IMG/VR virus record: IMGVR_UViG_3300042485_000398
Location: 1-64,000 of that record
From: a virus
Length of the DNA: 64,000 bases
Direction: 5' to 3' (one strand)
The position numbers and the translations under genes are program-made. Shown in pieces: positions 1-8,409 of the stretch (the stretch's first letter is position 1; each line of letters begins with the position of its first letter). The notes below the pieces were generated by a model that saw only the letters and a list, made by a program, of their open reading frames with translations, did not search any database and was not told the origin of the DNA.

Positions 1-1237
1 TCAGAGTAAATCCAGTTACGGATGGCGATGTACCTGTAACAGCAGAAACAGTATAGATGCTGCCCGTCGCATATCCAGAAATAGTACCAGTTCCACCTAG
101 TGTACCAGTAATACGAATACGATCACCAGCTGCTAGAGTAGTTGCGGTGCAAGTAAACTGACCGCCAGTTCCAGAGATAGCAACACCAGCAAGTGCGGTA
201 CGACCAGCAGCAGCAGAGGCAGAAGCAGCCAAACGGAACAGACCAGTTGTAAACCCTAGAGCAGAAACAAAGTATGAAGTTCCGTTTACTAAACCAGTAA
301 CAGCAGTACCACCATTATGATAATACTTAATTTCTTCACCAGAAACTAAACCGTGAGTAGCATAAGTAAACTTCTCTTCAGCAATAGTAACAGCAGATGT
401 AGGCACAGTTCTGCGTGGAACTGAAAGATTTACAGTAGGAGCAGTTTCATATGAAGAACCATTGTCTGTTACAGTGATTGCAGTAACTACGCCACCAGAG
501 ATGGTCGCTGTTGCCTCAGCATCAGCACCACCACCACCTGAGAAACCAACAGCAGGGGTTTCAAGGTAACGTGTACCACCTTGGATTAGAGCAACCGCTG
601 AAATGTAACCACCCGATTGGTCGCCATGAATTTCGCTGCTTCTTACACCAAAAACTTGTGTCGATTCAAAGTCAGTTGATCCAACAGAGGCAACGAAAGT
701 TGGTTTTTCGTGGGCTCTATATGTTTGACCAGAGAATGTAGTCAGAGTTGTTCCTGGATTTGCATTGATAACAGTCGCCACTGTTTCACTAGCAACGGCG
801 ATTACAATCATTTCCTGAGTACCAACACGAACGATATCATTAACAAGAAGAAGATCCGTCACGAACAAGGTGTCTGTACCTGTTAGAGTTCCGCGACCGT
901 AATCTAGACTTAGTGTGAAAGTGTGTGAAGCACCTGAACCATCTGTCGAGGCGATTACTGTTGGATTATTATGTAGTGCCTGTGCTTCAGTAGCAGCAAC
1001 CATGAAAGTATCTGTAGTAACATTAGTTACGTAGTATGTGCTGCCAGATGTCAGACCTACAACAGAAGTTCCTCCACCGTTTGCATATGCAACAGGATCG
1101 CCTAGTTGAAATGGATGGCCTGACGAATTATAAACGCCGGCAGCATGACCTGTGGCGCCATTGAATGTGATAGCAGGTGCAGTAAGAGTTACTGTACCCG
1201 ACACTGATTTACTATCTGCTTTACCCCATGCGGACAT
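1..1237 (-). CDS. Virion structural (fibre/head-associated) protein, 3' end beyond window
   Basis: Open minus-strand frame from ATG at 1237 running off the left edge, at least 412 residues. The start overlaps the upstream stop (TAATG), suggesting translational coupling. The N-terminus begins MSAWGKADSKSVSG, a start typical of T4-like cyanophage and marine phage structural proteins, followed by beta-rich Gly/Thr/Ser segments. A later segment reads GGVVTAITVTDNGSSY, a repeat common in phage fibres. The last visible part (about residues 350-412) closely matches a segment of the large protein at 60093-64000. No catalytic motif is seen. Virion location is inferred from composition and relatives; the exact role is unknown. 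Confidence 0.7.
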   Translation of the reverse strand, partial: MSAWGKADSKSVSGTVTLTAPAITFNGATGHAAGVYNSSGHPFQLGDPVAYANGGGTSVVGLTSGSTYYVTNVTTDTFMVAATEAQALHNNPTVIASTDGSGASHTFTLSLDYGRGTLTGTDTLFVTDLLLVNDIVRVGTQEMIVIAVASETVATVINANPGTTLTTFSGQTYRAHEKPTFVASVGSTDFESTQVFGVRSSEIHGDQSGGYISAVALIQGGTRYLETPAVGFSGGGGADAEATATISGGVVTAITVTDNGSSYETAPTVNLSVPRRTVPTSAVTIAEEKFTYATHGLVSGEEIKYYHNGGTAVTGLVNGTSYFVSALGFTTGLFRLAASASAAAGRTALAGVAISGTGGQFTCTATTLAAGDRIRITGTLGGTGTISGYATGSIYTVSAVTGTSPSVTGFTL

Positions 1238-2565
1238 TAGTTGTCTCCCTTTTTATATTCTTGATCTACAAAGTTAAAAAATTGTTTGCGTTTTTCTTCA
1301 TCAAGTTCCGAGGGAGACTTGATACCATACTGTGTAAGTGCTGCGTCAAATGTGGTCTTATAAGATTCATTCATCTGTGTGAAGGCAGCGATATCAGCCA
1401 GTGCTTCGCCGCGGCGAGATTCCTTTGCAAGAATTTTACGGCCAGCACGGATACGACTATTTAAACGGTTTCCATACTTTCTCATACTATCCAGGTCATT
1501 AACATTTGCAACGACTTCACCCGGTTTAGTCTTTGCCTTATCCATATAAGATTGAAGTTTACCCTTTGAAAGTTCATCGATTGTTTCGACTTCTTCTTTC
1601 ACACCAGCATTCATTTTTTTAGCATGAGCATGTGCAGCCTTGTGCTGGTCAGGAGATGTTTGCTTTGATTGGGTGTCTCCATAAGGAAACGACTTGACCA
1701 CCTTTGATGTCATCAATGCCTGACCCATCGCATCTTTTTTCCCAGTAGGAATTTTTTTGTTCACATGATGTGCGTTATTGGCTGTGTGAACGAAATATGT
1801 TGCTTCTTCCAGATCGACTTCCTCAGTGCGAGAGTTTTTCAAATCGGCGGCGCTAGGTGCACCTTCTGAACCAGGCTTGCGCATACGTTCACCAGATCCT
1901 GATTTAATGCGCTTACGCTTTGCATGAATGTTATCCCAGAGGCCGCGCTTCTCTTCGACTGGCTCGGCTTCTTCATTCTTCTGGGTATTCATTGCCTTCT
2001 TAGCAAGATGTTTGGCAACGTTCTTTACCTTATTGCCGTATTCGTCTTTGCGCTCTCCGGCTTTTTTATATGGACCTTCAAACGGCATTTTTTCTTCATT
2101 CATTTCGCTTTGGAGATAGTTCGCTGCGGTTGAGATATAGTCTTCTGCTAGGGTAATCTTTGATTGAACCCACTCAGGAAGATTTGTATCTTCGCTCATC
2201 GAATCATGCATACGTTGCGAGTTAGCAATGATTGACTTTAGTTGGGACATAGCCATGTCACCTTCATAGTCATACTCTTGCTTCTCTTTAGCTTCGGTTG
2301 CATACGATTTAGCACCAACTCTGGCCTTATTAAAGATAGAATCATCACCCAGAACGATGAACATCATGGAATTTAAGAAGTTTGCCATGATGTCGCGCTC
2401 GGCGCCTTGAAGTGGATAACCACCTTGTATCTTAGTAATAGCTTTGCGCAATAGAGGAATAGTATTCGATGGCATTAGTCCAGCACGGACTAGTTGCTGC
2501 AAACGCATATCCAAATCTACTGACTCTGCCATTACAGTGTCTTTAATTGTTTGTTCGAGTGACAT
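1237..2565 (-). CDS. Head/scaffold-associated protein with DELSK motif, function unknown
   Basis: 442 residues from ATG 2565, chosen because AAGGAGA lies just upstream; an in-frame extension to 2595 lacks such a site. The N-terminal 110 residues look helical and globular; the middle (about 150-260) is Lys/Glu-rich and probably disordered. Near residue 330 is EEVETIDELSKGKLQSYMDK, the acidic ETIDELSK motif found in several phage head-associated proteins, including two others in this window (3031-5289 and 36497-36970). I infer a scaffold or internal head role. No enzyme motif is seen. Confidence 0.55.
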   Translation of the reverse strand: MSLEQTIKDTVMAESVDLDMRLQQLVRAGLMPSNTIPLLRKAITKIQGGYPLQGAERDIMANFLNSMMFIVLGDDSIFNKARVGAKSYATEAKEKQEYDYEGDMAMSQLKSIIANSQRMHDSMSEDTNLPEWVQSKITLAEDYISTAANYLQSEMNEEKMPFEGPYKKAGERKDEYGNKVKNVAKHLAKKAMNTQKNEEAEPVEEKRGLWDNIHAKRKRIKSGSGERMRKPGSEGAPSAADLKNSRTEEVDLEEATYFVHTANNAHHVNKKIPTGKKDAMGQALMTSKVVKSFPYGDTQSKQTSPDQHKAAHAHAKKMNAGVKEEVETIDELSKGKLQSYMDKAKTKPGEVVANVNDLDSMRKYGNRLNSRIRAGRKILAKESRRGEALADIAAFTQMNESYKTTFDAALTQYGIKSPSELDEEKRKQFFNFVDQEYKKGDN

Positions 2566-2585
2566 TAGTATCTCCTTATCCTCTA

Positions 2586-2593
2586 TATTTATC
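2586..2593 (-). promoter_or_regulatory. T4-type late promoter box, one mismatch
   Basis: The minus strand reads GATAAATA, one mismatch from TATAAATA, 21 bases before the start codon at 2565. Spacing fits the other late boxes in this window. Confidence 0.4.
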
Positions 2594-3029
2594 ACTTAGA
2601 GGATGCACGGATCATCCAACCGTGTTTTGCATGAACATCTAATCTCTCTTCGAGTAAGTTCAATAAGCCTCTATTATTTTCCGCGTCTGCCAATTTATGA
2701 GCCGAATTAAGTGCTTCAATCACAGAGGCATTTGCGTCATTAAGGTCAGATAACATACCAGATACATCTACACCATAGATATTAGATTCTTTGATAGTAG
2801 TAATAGAAGCAAGTTCTGTCATATTATATGGCGCATATTCATCCAAAGCTCTAATTTGTTCCGCCACGGTGTCTATAGCCGCAAACAGTTCTTCGTAGAT
2901 GTCAGAAAAGAAATCGTGCAGCTGGGAGAAGTCTTTACCTTCTACATTCCAGTGAAAGCCATGCGCCTTAAAATACATTGCATATGTATTTGCCAGAACA
3001 ATTTTAAGGGAAGTATTCAACTCATCCAT
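2592..3029 (-). CDS. dps: Dps-like ferritin-family protein
   Basis: 145 residues, MDELNTS start. Matches the Dps/miniferritin family, whose dodecamers oxidise and store iron and protect DNA. Ferroxidase-type residues are visible with Dps spacing: H26 in FHWN, H38, D53 and E57 in IDTVAEQ. The acidic residue normally four after the second His is Ser42, with Asp43 beside it. Length is slightly below bacterial Dps (about 167) and there is no long Lys-rich DNA-binding tail. It lies one base after the downstream gene and overlaps 1237-2565's upstream region by a few bases. Its role may be protection of phage DNA or iron buffering (inference). Confidence 0.8.
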   Translation of the reverse strand: MDELNTSLKIVLANTYAMYFKAHGFHWNVEGKDFSQLHDFFSDIYEELFAAIDTVAEQIRALDEYAPYNMTELASITTIKESNIYGVDVSGMLSDLNDANASVIEALNSAHKLADAENNRGLLNLLEERLDVHAKHGWMIRASSK

Positions 3030-3030
3030 A

Positions 3031-5289
3031 TTATTTCTTCTTCGTTCTTGCGTTGGTCACGCGGCTCTGGTCACGCTTTCTTTCGCTTTGTTGTAGGCGG
3101 ATTGAAAGTCTTGATACCATTGGTGCCATGCGCTTTACTTGTGCTTCGATACGTGCCTTTTCAGAGGCTGATACAGAAGATGGGTCGCGGTTACGAAGAA
3201 TGCGCTTGTAAACCATTCTACGAGCGGCGCGAATTGAACGAGATTTAATTCTATCAGGTGTAGCAATACGCTTTAGCGCCATATTCTTTGCAAGATTGCG
3301 GCGAGTCTTGTTGCGCATTGCAGCAAATCTTTTCTTTAGACGACCCTGAGGAGTGATGGCTTCATCTAGTTCGCCTTCATTCTCATCTTCGTCTTCTACA
3401 TCTTCGGCATCATAGTATTTACTTAGGTCTTGCCATGAAGAAGATTCAATTTCATTAGTGACATCAGCCTCAATTGCAGCCAAGTCACCCTCGGTCCATT
3501 GATTTACCGTATCGTCGGCGCTCATATCATCTAAACCAGGTAGAGGTGATAGTTGATACGGCGAAGGATAATTTGCAGGTGAGATATTGTCAGTGCAAGG
3601 TCCCATTGTCTGACCCATGGTCTCTTCTGAGATTGCTCTCATAAAATCAGCATGTGATTTGTGGGCGCGCTTGACTAGACTTTCTTTTTCGATTGAAGAC
3701 TTCAACGAGTGATAGCGGTCATTGAACTTCTCTACATGGTTAGGAGCTACGTGGTGTTCTGCACCATCATAGAACTTAACCTTGGAACCAATAGAAGTGG
3801 CTTTACGAAGTTGCATAACAAGATGCTTAGGTTCTTCTGCTCTCTGGACTGCCTTTTTCTTTGCAATATCTTTCTTAGCCTTTGCGATTTTTTTCGGATC
3901 GGCAAGTGTCTTTCGTAGTTTGGCAGCAAATTCAGAACGCTTCTTGGCACCTAGGGCCGAGATTTCGTCGAGTTGTTGTTCTTGGATAGCATCACCAGAA
4001 AATGGATTCATTGCTGGAATCTTATCAGCCGCTAGACCTTCTTGTCCTGGTGTCATAGCTGCCCACTTCTTGCGAAGTTCTGGGCTACCCCATTCGTCTT
4101 CTTTACCTAGTTCTTCTTTGACAGTGCTGTTGTTTAGACGTTTTGCCATAGCACCACGAATTCGCGAGAGAGACCCGACACTGCTCTGTGGTGTTCTTGG
4201 TTTTTCAGCAGCAGGATGCATCGTAGGTTTAGCAATCGGCGGACGTTTTGGTGGCGTTTTCGGCGTATAACCATTACTAACGCTGTGTGCATTTTGGTCA
4301 ATACCATACTCGTTTATCTGCTCGATTTCTTCGTTACAATTCCAGCGGCGTAGTGACATAGCCTTACGGGTTGGACGACCCTTCTCATCCTTCATAGGAC
4401 CTTTCATGCCACCCATGCGGGCGCAGAATGACTTGCGACGACCAGCAGCTTCACCTTTTGGATCCAGCTTACTAGGAGGTGTAGTAACAGCCGTCTTGAT
4501 ACCCATGGCCTTGGCACCCTTACGAGTTAGACCAGCGCCATCTTCTGTGGCACGGTAGTGACCCTTAGAGTCTTCGCCGCGCTCTTCTGGAAGAATTGAA
4601 GACTTAGTTACCTTTGATTTGAATACAGTGTGGTCAACACCGACTCTCTTTGCTGCAACCTTATGTGCATGAGCGGTGTTCTGAGCCTTAACATGGACCG
4701 AACCAGCAGCAACAGCTTTACCAGCATGTTGTTTAGGAAAGTCTACCTTCCACATGCCATATGCTTCTTCGACTTTGTTTGAGACTTCGATGGTCTGTGC
4801 ATTCAATGGCTTCTTGGCTTCATCGCCGTTTGCCGCCTTGTATGCTTTGTCCATATCTTCGTCGCTATCACTTTCTTGTGGCTTTAGACCAGCATTTGAA
4901 TGGTAGCCATACTCACCTTCTTTAGGAAAGCCTTCTCTTGGATAATTATCAGCGGCTTCTTTGACATGACGACCCATGCCACTGGAATAGGTATTGAGTT
5001 CGTATGGGTGTGTGCCGCCCTTGTTGAATACTTGAACATGTACCATGTGCTTCTTGCCACTAGTATGAGTGGCTGGCATACTTACAGAGGTGGTATTACC
5101 TTCGCTTGGCTTCTTTGAGCCAACACCAACGTGCTGGAATCTATCATCGTCACTTACACTAAGACCAGCCTTTTGGTGGTGTGATAGTGCGTGATTGATT
5201 GCATCGGTATATGATTTGTGATACAGTGTGTAATCAGAACCACGAGCCTCTTTCAGTCGCGCCTTTGCTTTCTCAATAATATTAGCCAT
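3031..5289 (-). CDS. Large basic head-associated protein with DUF6321-type domain
   Basis: 752 residues from ATG 5289, preceded by GGAGATACTTTTA. About residues 250-317 hold a segment with RRKSFCARMGGMKGPMKDEK and a terminal LRRWNC, the hallmark of the phage family DUF6321 (recognised from memory, function unknown). Acidic ELDEIS/EEIEQINE motifs resemble those of other head-linked proteins here. The C-terminal 110 residues are very Arg/Lys-rich, consistent with nucleic-acid contact. No catalytic motif is seen. An internal head or DNA-packing role is inferred. It is driven by a perfect late box at 5322-5329, which supports a virion or late function. Confidence 0.6.
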   Translation of the reverse strand: MANIIEKAKARLKEARGSDYTLYHKSYTDAINHALSHHQKAGLSVSDDDRFQHVGVGSKKPSEGNTTSVSMPATHTSGKKHMVHVQVFNKGGTHPYELNTYSSGMGRHVKEAADNYPREGFPKEGEYGYHSNAGLKPQESDSDEDMDKAYKAANGDEAKKPLNAQTIEVSNKVEEAYGMWKVDFPKQHAGKAVAAGSVHVKAQNTAHAHKVAAKRVGVDHTVFKSKVTKSSILPEERGEDSKGHYRATEDGAGLTRKGAKAMGIKTAVTTPPSKLDPKGEAAGRRKSFCARMGGMKGPMKDEKGRPTRKAMSLRRWNCNEEIEQINEYGIDQNAHSVSNGYTPKTPPKRPPIAKPTMHPAAEKPRTPQSSVGSLSRIRGAMAKRLNNSTVKEELGKEDEWGSPELRKKWAAMTPGQEGLAADKIPAMNPFSGDAIQEQQLDEISALGAKKRSEFAAKLRKTLADPKKIAKAKKDIAKKKAVQRAEEPKHLVMQLRKATSIGSKVKFYDGAEHHVAPNHVEKFNDRYHSLKSSIEKESLVKRAHKSHADFMRAISEETMGQTMGPCTDNISPANYPSPYQLSPLPGLDDMSADDTVNQWTEGDLAAIEADVTNEIESSSWQDLSKYYDAEDVEDEDENEGELDEAITPQGRLKKRFAAMRNKTRRNLAKNMALKRIATPDRIKSRSIRAARRMVYKRILRNRDPSSVSASEKARIEAQVKRMAPMVSRLSIRLQQSERKRDQSRVTNARTKKK

Positions 5290-5321
5290 TAAAAGTATCT
5301 CCAGAAGCTAAACGTTTGCTA

Positions 5322-5329
5322 TATTTATA
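5322..5329 (-). promoter_or_regulatory. T4-type late promoter
   Basis: Perfect TATAAATA on the minus strand 33 bases before the start at 5289. Confidence 0.7.
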
Positions 5330-5333
5330 ACAA

Positions 5334-5849
5334 TTACTTCTTCGATTTCTCGGAGTTGATACGGTCAACCTCAGTTTTGTTATCTGCAATCCACTTCTGT
5401 AGAGCAATCAATTGCTGGGCGTTTTGCTGGCATCTGGAGTAGTTTGTGATGATTCCGACGAGGGCCGTAGTGTCTGTAATTCCTGAGGAGGACGCATCAG
5501 AAGCTCGGGTGGGGTCGGCATCACTGGCAGTGGCACTAGAGTCGTGCGTGAACACCCAGCCGTTAGACATAACAGACTGGCTAGGAACAATGTTTTTGGC
5601 GGTATCAATGTAAACATATTCTTTCTCTCTAATTGTGTTTGTTCTATCAACATATTCAGTAACTACATTATTACTTATTTCAGCATTCTTTTTCTCAAGT
5701 TCGGCAACTTGTGTGCTTGCCTTAGCAGCAAATCTTTGTAGTTCTGCTTCGGCGTAGGCAGAGCCCTTCATATATCCATATAGGAATACACCAAGTATTA
5801 AAGCAGCGCCTGCTAGTAACTTATATGGGAGAGGGATCATACCAAACAT
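5334..5849 (-). CDS. Inner-membrane spanin (Rz-like)
   Basis: 171 residues from ATG 5849, preceded by AAGGAATTAAAT; longer in-frame starts would intrude on the upstream gene. A single N-terminal membrane segment (about residues 8-25) is followed by a helical, charged periplasmic stretch, the i-spanin layout. A second gene, 5408-5617, with a lipobox lies wholly inside it in another frame, the classic embedded Rz/Rz1 architecture. Spanins join inner and outer membranes to disrupt the outer membrane at lysis. It follows a two-TM holin-like gene. Identification rests on architecture rather than sequence similarity. Confidence 0.8.
   Translation of the reverse strand: MFGMIPLPYKLLAGAALILGVFLYGYMKGSAYAEAELQRFAAKASTQVAELEKKNAEISNNVVTEYVDRTNTIREKEYVYIDTAKNIVPSQSVMSNGWVFTHDSSATASDADPTRASDASSSGITDTTALVGIITNYSRCQQNAQQLIALQKWIADNKTEVDRINSEKSKK
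5408..5617 (-). CDS. Outer-membrane spanin lipoprotein (Rz1-like), embedded
   Basis: 69 residues from ATG 5617 (GAGAGAAAGA upstream); an in-frame ATG at 5653 gives 81. The N-terminus is MFTLIPPKTLFLASLLCLTAGC, a lipoprotein signal ending in lipobox LTAGC with the Cys at residue 22. The mature part is Pro/Ser/Thr-rich, as in Rz1 proteins. It is entirely nested in the i-spanin gene in a different frame. Together they should form the periplasm-spanning complex of a Gram-negative phage. Confidence 0.85.
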   Translation of the reverse strand: MFTLIPPKTLFLASLLCLTAGCSRTTLVPLPVMPTPPELLMRPPQELQTLRPSSESSQTTPDASKTPSN

Positions 5850-5859
5850 ATTTAATTCC

Positions 5860-6108
5860 TTATTCTTCTTCTGACTTCTTTGTTGGTTTCTTAGGCGCAA
5901 ACTTTTCTACACCAGTAATACCAAGAGTGCCGATAACAATATACATTACACCGTTGAAGATAAACTCTTCAATGGTGAAGTCCCAGAATAGATTAGCAAT
6001 GTAGCCAATGGCAATAAGTAGTGTAGCAACAACTGCTACCATACGTTTAGAAGATGGATTACCATTTTCTGACATCATATCTTTGATATATGTTAGAAAT
6101 TTGCCCAT
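5860..6108 (-). CDS. Holin-like two-TM membrane protein
   Basis: 82 residues with two hydrophobic segments, about residues 23-43 (MVAVVATLLIAIGYIANLFW) and 50-70, and a Lys/Glu-rich C-terminal tail. Size, topology and position directly upstream of the spanin pair fit a class II holin that permeabilises the inner membrane. No endolysin is recognisable nearby, so it may be encoded elsewhere. Another small membrane protein role is possible. Confidence 0.6.
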   Translation of the reverse strand: MGKFLTYIKDMMSENGNPSSKRMVAVVATLLIAIGYIANLFWDFTIEEFIFNGVMYIVIGTLGITGVEKFAPKKPTKKSEEE

Positions 6109-6109
6109 G

Positions 6110-6718
6110 TTAGAGTCCTAGAAACGTTTTGAAGGACAAGGCTTCATGGAGGCCCATGCCACGGCGAACATCTTTATAGAGTTCGCTCTTATGCTTTGTG
6201 GACATTGCACTAGGTGCCATCTTATGAAATTCTTTTTCGTTACCAGCGGCTGCATGTTGGCGCATCTTGGTACCAGAAGCGCCTGCTACACCTGTGTCAG
6301 CATCCGAACGTTCTTTACCAACGGTATGAATGGTAATCTTCTTAAAGTTGTAGTGGCCGTGACGACCTTCTTTGCCATTATACTTATGCGCGAGAGCATG
6401 GAATTCATGTGCGCGGTCTGAACCAACGTGTAAGTGTAAGTGTGTAACACCTTCACTATGAAGTCTTGACATTTGGTGTAGGAGAGTGGGATGTTCTTTA
6501 TCTAGAAGACGAACATTGGCACCTGGAAATGCTCTCTTAGCATGTTTCAACTTCTGTTCAGGCGTCAAAGGATTCTTTTTAGAATCGTGTGTGCCAGTAA
6601 GAACGATGGTATGTCCGTGGGTACCAGCCGTGTTACGAACTTGGTTTACAACAGCTTCATGACCCACGGTGATTGGGTTCATTCTACCTTGTGTGATATG
6701 ATGATGAACGTCAGCCAT
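6110..6718 (-). CDS. Nucleotidyltransferase-like protein (cytidylyl/adenylyltransferase fold)
   Basis: 202 residues. GRMNPITVGH at residues 11-20 is the (H/T)xGH nucleotide-binding signature of the nicotinamide-nucleotide/pantetheine adenylyltransferase superfamily, and SGTKMR near residue 150 matches its second motif (SGTxxR). The protein is His-rich. Such genes are common in T4-like phages and some feed NAD synthesis, but the substrate cannot be told here. It starts where the upstream gene ends (TAATG-type overlap). Confidence 0.7.
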   Translation of the reverse strand: MADVHHHITQGRMNPITVGHEAVVNQVRNTAGTHGHTIVLTGTHDSKKNPLTPEQKLKHAKRAFPGANVRLLDKEHPTLLHQMSRLHSEGVTHLHLHVGSDRAHEFHALAHKYNGKEGRHGHYNFKKITIHTVGKERSDADTGVAGASGTKMRQHAAAGNEKEFHKMAPSAMSTKHKSELYKDVRRGMGLHEALSFKTFLGL

Positions 6719-7851
6719 TATTTGCCCTTGCTTGCTCTTAGAATTGCACTGCGCTCTCGGTTAGCTTTCGAGAAGCCTTCGCGGTCAACAACCTTCAGAC
6801 CATGGGCGACATAACCTTCGCCGCCAGCGGCTGCACCATTAATATGCGTCGAGAACCCACCACCGGCGGCACGATCTAATCCTCTAGCAAGATGATTGGT
6901 CGCTTGTTGTAAATGGTGGTGAATTTGAAACGATCTTTGAAAGTGCTTTTTGCTGGCATCTACCTGCGATAGATGAGTATTCATAGTGGCAGTCTTGCGC
7001 TCTTTAGCAGCCGGAGTCTTGACGGCATCTATCAGTTTCTGGTGCGAAGTTTCTAAATGCTTCCTGTATCCTTCGACTGAAGGTTTTTCACCGCTTGTAA
7101 CAGTTCTATTGATATAAGTTCTTAGATGTATTTCATGACCAGGCAGATGCTGATACGAGTGACTTTTCATCAACTTTTCTGCCGCACTCAGATGCTCTTC
7201 TGCTTGGGACTTAACTGTAGAATGAAGTTTGCGCTCTTTGTCTGATACAAGATGTTGTACCATGTGAACATCAGGATGTGATTGAAAGTGCGACATGTCC
7301 GTGATAGGATGTGCGGTTCTTTCTGGACCCTTTAGCTCCGTATGTATAGTAACACTAACCTTGGATTTCTTTAGCTTCTTCGCTTCTTCGCTACCAGCAT
7401 CCGCACGATATTCAATCGTATTTGGAGTATGCGAGATGTGTGAGGTGTATTCTGATCTTCCAGAAGGTTCGCTCATATATCCGCCCTGGTATTCACCGGG
7501 CTTTTTTGGAATTACTTTACCCAGGTGGGCATGAAGTGCTTTCAGAGGACCAACAAGATATGGTTTATGGCCATGTTGCTTTTCAATATCTGCGGCAGAA
7601 TAGTTGTAGTGAGAACCAGCACCCTTATACTTGACACCAATCTTACCATCAGGTGTTCGAATTACATGGAAAGACATTCTATCATCTATCTTACGAGTAG
7701 ATGGTGTTTTCCCACGTGCAACACCACGCAAAGTTTCCAATGCGTGGTGTGCAGCGTCTTGACTATCAAATGATCTATCAGAGGGATGCTCTATATGAGC
7801 AATACCACCAGTGTGGGTCGCCTCAGTGATAAATTGTGTAAAGGATAACAT
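6718..7851 (-). CDS. DUF6267-like phage protein, possible degenerate nucleotidyltransferase/ligase fold
   Basis: 377 residues from ATG 7851 (MLSFTQFITEATHTGGIAH). A longer frame exists to 7956, but a perfect late box at 7880-7887 lies between, so the shorter start is preferred. The pattern of His/Glu near residue 20, then KPYLVGPLKALHAHL and GEYQGGYM, resembles the phage family DUF6267, where a KxDG-like lysine motif occurs; here that site reads KIDD. Family assignment is from memory and uncertain. Function unknown. Confidence 0.5.
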   Translation of the reverse strand: MLSFTQFITEATHTGGIAHIEHPSDRSFDSQDAAHHALETLRGVARGKTPSTRKIDDRMSFHVIRTPDGKIGVKYKGAGSHYNYSAADIEKQHGHKPYLVGPLKALHAHLGKVIPKKPGEYQGGYMSEPSGRSEYTSHISHTPNTIEYRADAGSEEAKKLKKSKVSVTIHTELKGPERTAHPITDMSHFQSHPDVHMVQHLVSDKERKLHSTVKSQAEEHLSAAEKLMKSHSYQHLPGHEIHLRTYINRTVTSGEKPSVEGYRKHLETSHQKLIDAVKTPAAKERKTATMNTHLSQVDASKKHFQRSFQIHHHLQQATNHLARGLDRAAGGGFSTHINGAAAGGEGYVAHGLKVVDREGFSKANRERSAILRASKGK

Positions 7852-7879
7852 AAGGGTCTCATCTCTATTGATTACCCTA

Positions 7880-7887
7880 TATTTATA
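7880..7887 (-). promoter_or_regulatory. T4-type late promoter
   Basis: Perfect TATAAATA on the minus strand 29 bases before the start at 7851. The same gene also has an early-type promoter at 7929-7956. Confidence 0.7.
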
Positions 7888-7928
7888 ATACTTTCGAATC
7901 ACACTCTCTCTTTTCCATCTACTATTAT

Positions 7929-7956
7929 ATAGTAGCAGATTCTGAGGAAATGTCAA
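7929..7956 (-). promoter_or_regulatory. Early sigma-70-like promoter with palindromic -10 region
   Basis: Minus strand TTGACA (7951-7956), 16-bp spacer, TACTAT (7929-7934); a 17-bp spacing to ACTATA is also possible. The -10 lies in a perfect inverted repeat at 7919-7935 (CTACTAT-TAT-ATAGTAG). It points to the DUF6267-like gene. Confidence 0.6.
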
Positions 7957-7965
7957 GCGGTATTT

Positions 7966-8316
7966 TTATGCCAGTATAGCACTCAATTCTTCGGTAACAT
8001 CCACTGCGGTAAGATCGATAGGAGGAAAATCGATTGCACCATTTAGATTGGCTTGGAATGTTTCAGAATTTGTAGGGGCTTCTGCAAAATAAATTTCAAA
8101 TCCAGCTACAGTTTCACGAACAAATGAATCGCCACCTTCAAACATGTGGGAAACTTTATCAAGTTCTTCATTAATCATTTCAAAGGTGGGTTCACCAGTA
8201 AAATACTTGACGATATATTCTTTTGCACCAACTGTCTTCCATAATGGAAGGTCAGCACTACCAACATTTGTCCATACAAATGAGGATACTACAAGTTTAA
8301 GATTCAATTCGTCCAT
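7966..8316 (-). CDS. Hypothetical protein
   Basis: 116 residues starting MDELNLKLVVSSFVW, with AGGAAATAAT before the ATG. Acidic, no membrane segment and no recognised motif. It lies between an early promoter and tRNA-Arg, and may be co-transcribed from the promoter at 8418-8446. Function not recognised. Confidence 0.6.
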   Translation of the reverse strand: MDELNLKLVVSSFVWTNVGSADLPLWKTVGAKEYIVKYFTGEPTFEMINEELDKVSHMFEGGDSFVRETVAGFEIYFAEAPTNSETFQANLNGAIDFPPIDLTAVDVTEELSAILA

Positions 8317-8332
8317 ATTATTTCCTAAAAAC

Positions 8333-8409
8333 TGGTGCGCCGTGCAGGACTCGAACCTGCTGCCTCAAGATTAGAAGTCTCGCGCTCTATCCAGATGAGC
8401 TAACGGCGC
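8333..8409 (-). tRNA. tRNA-Arg (anticodon UCU)
   Basis: 77 bases. Acceptor GCGCCGT pairs with ACGGCGC, D stem GCTC/GAGC, anticodon stem CGAGA/TCTTG with loop CTTCTAA giving anticodon TCT (reads AGA), T stem GCAGG/CCTGC with loop TTCGAGT. CCA is encoded at the 3' end. A consensus promoter ends about 9 bases before the 5' end. A phage copy may support AGA codons that are rare in the host (inference). Confidence 0.95.

Noticed and set aside
3782-4270. Plus-strand ORF across the DUF6321 protein gene
   Set aside because: Shadow of the minus-strand gene; no ribosome site and no recognised domain.
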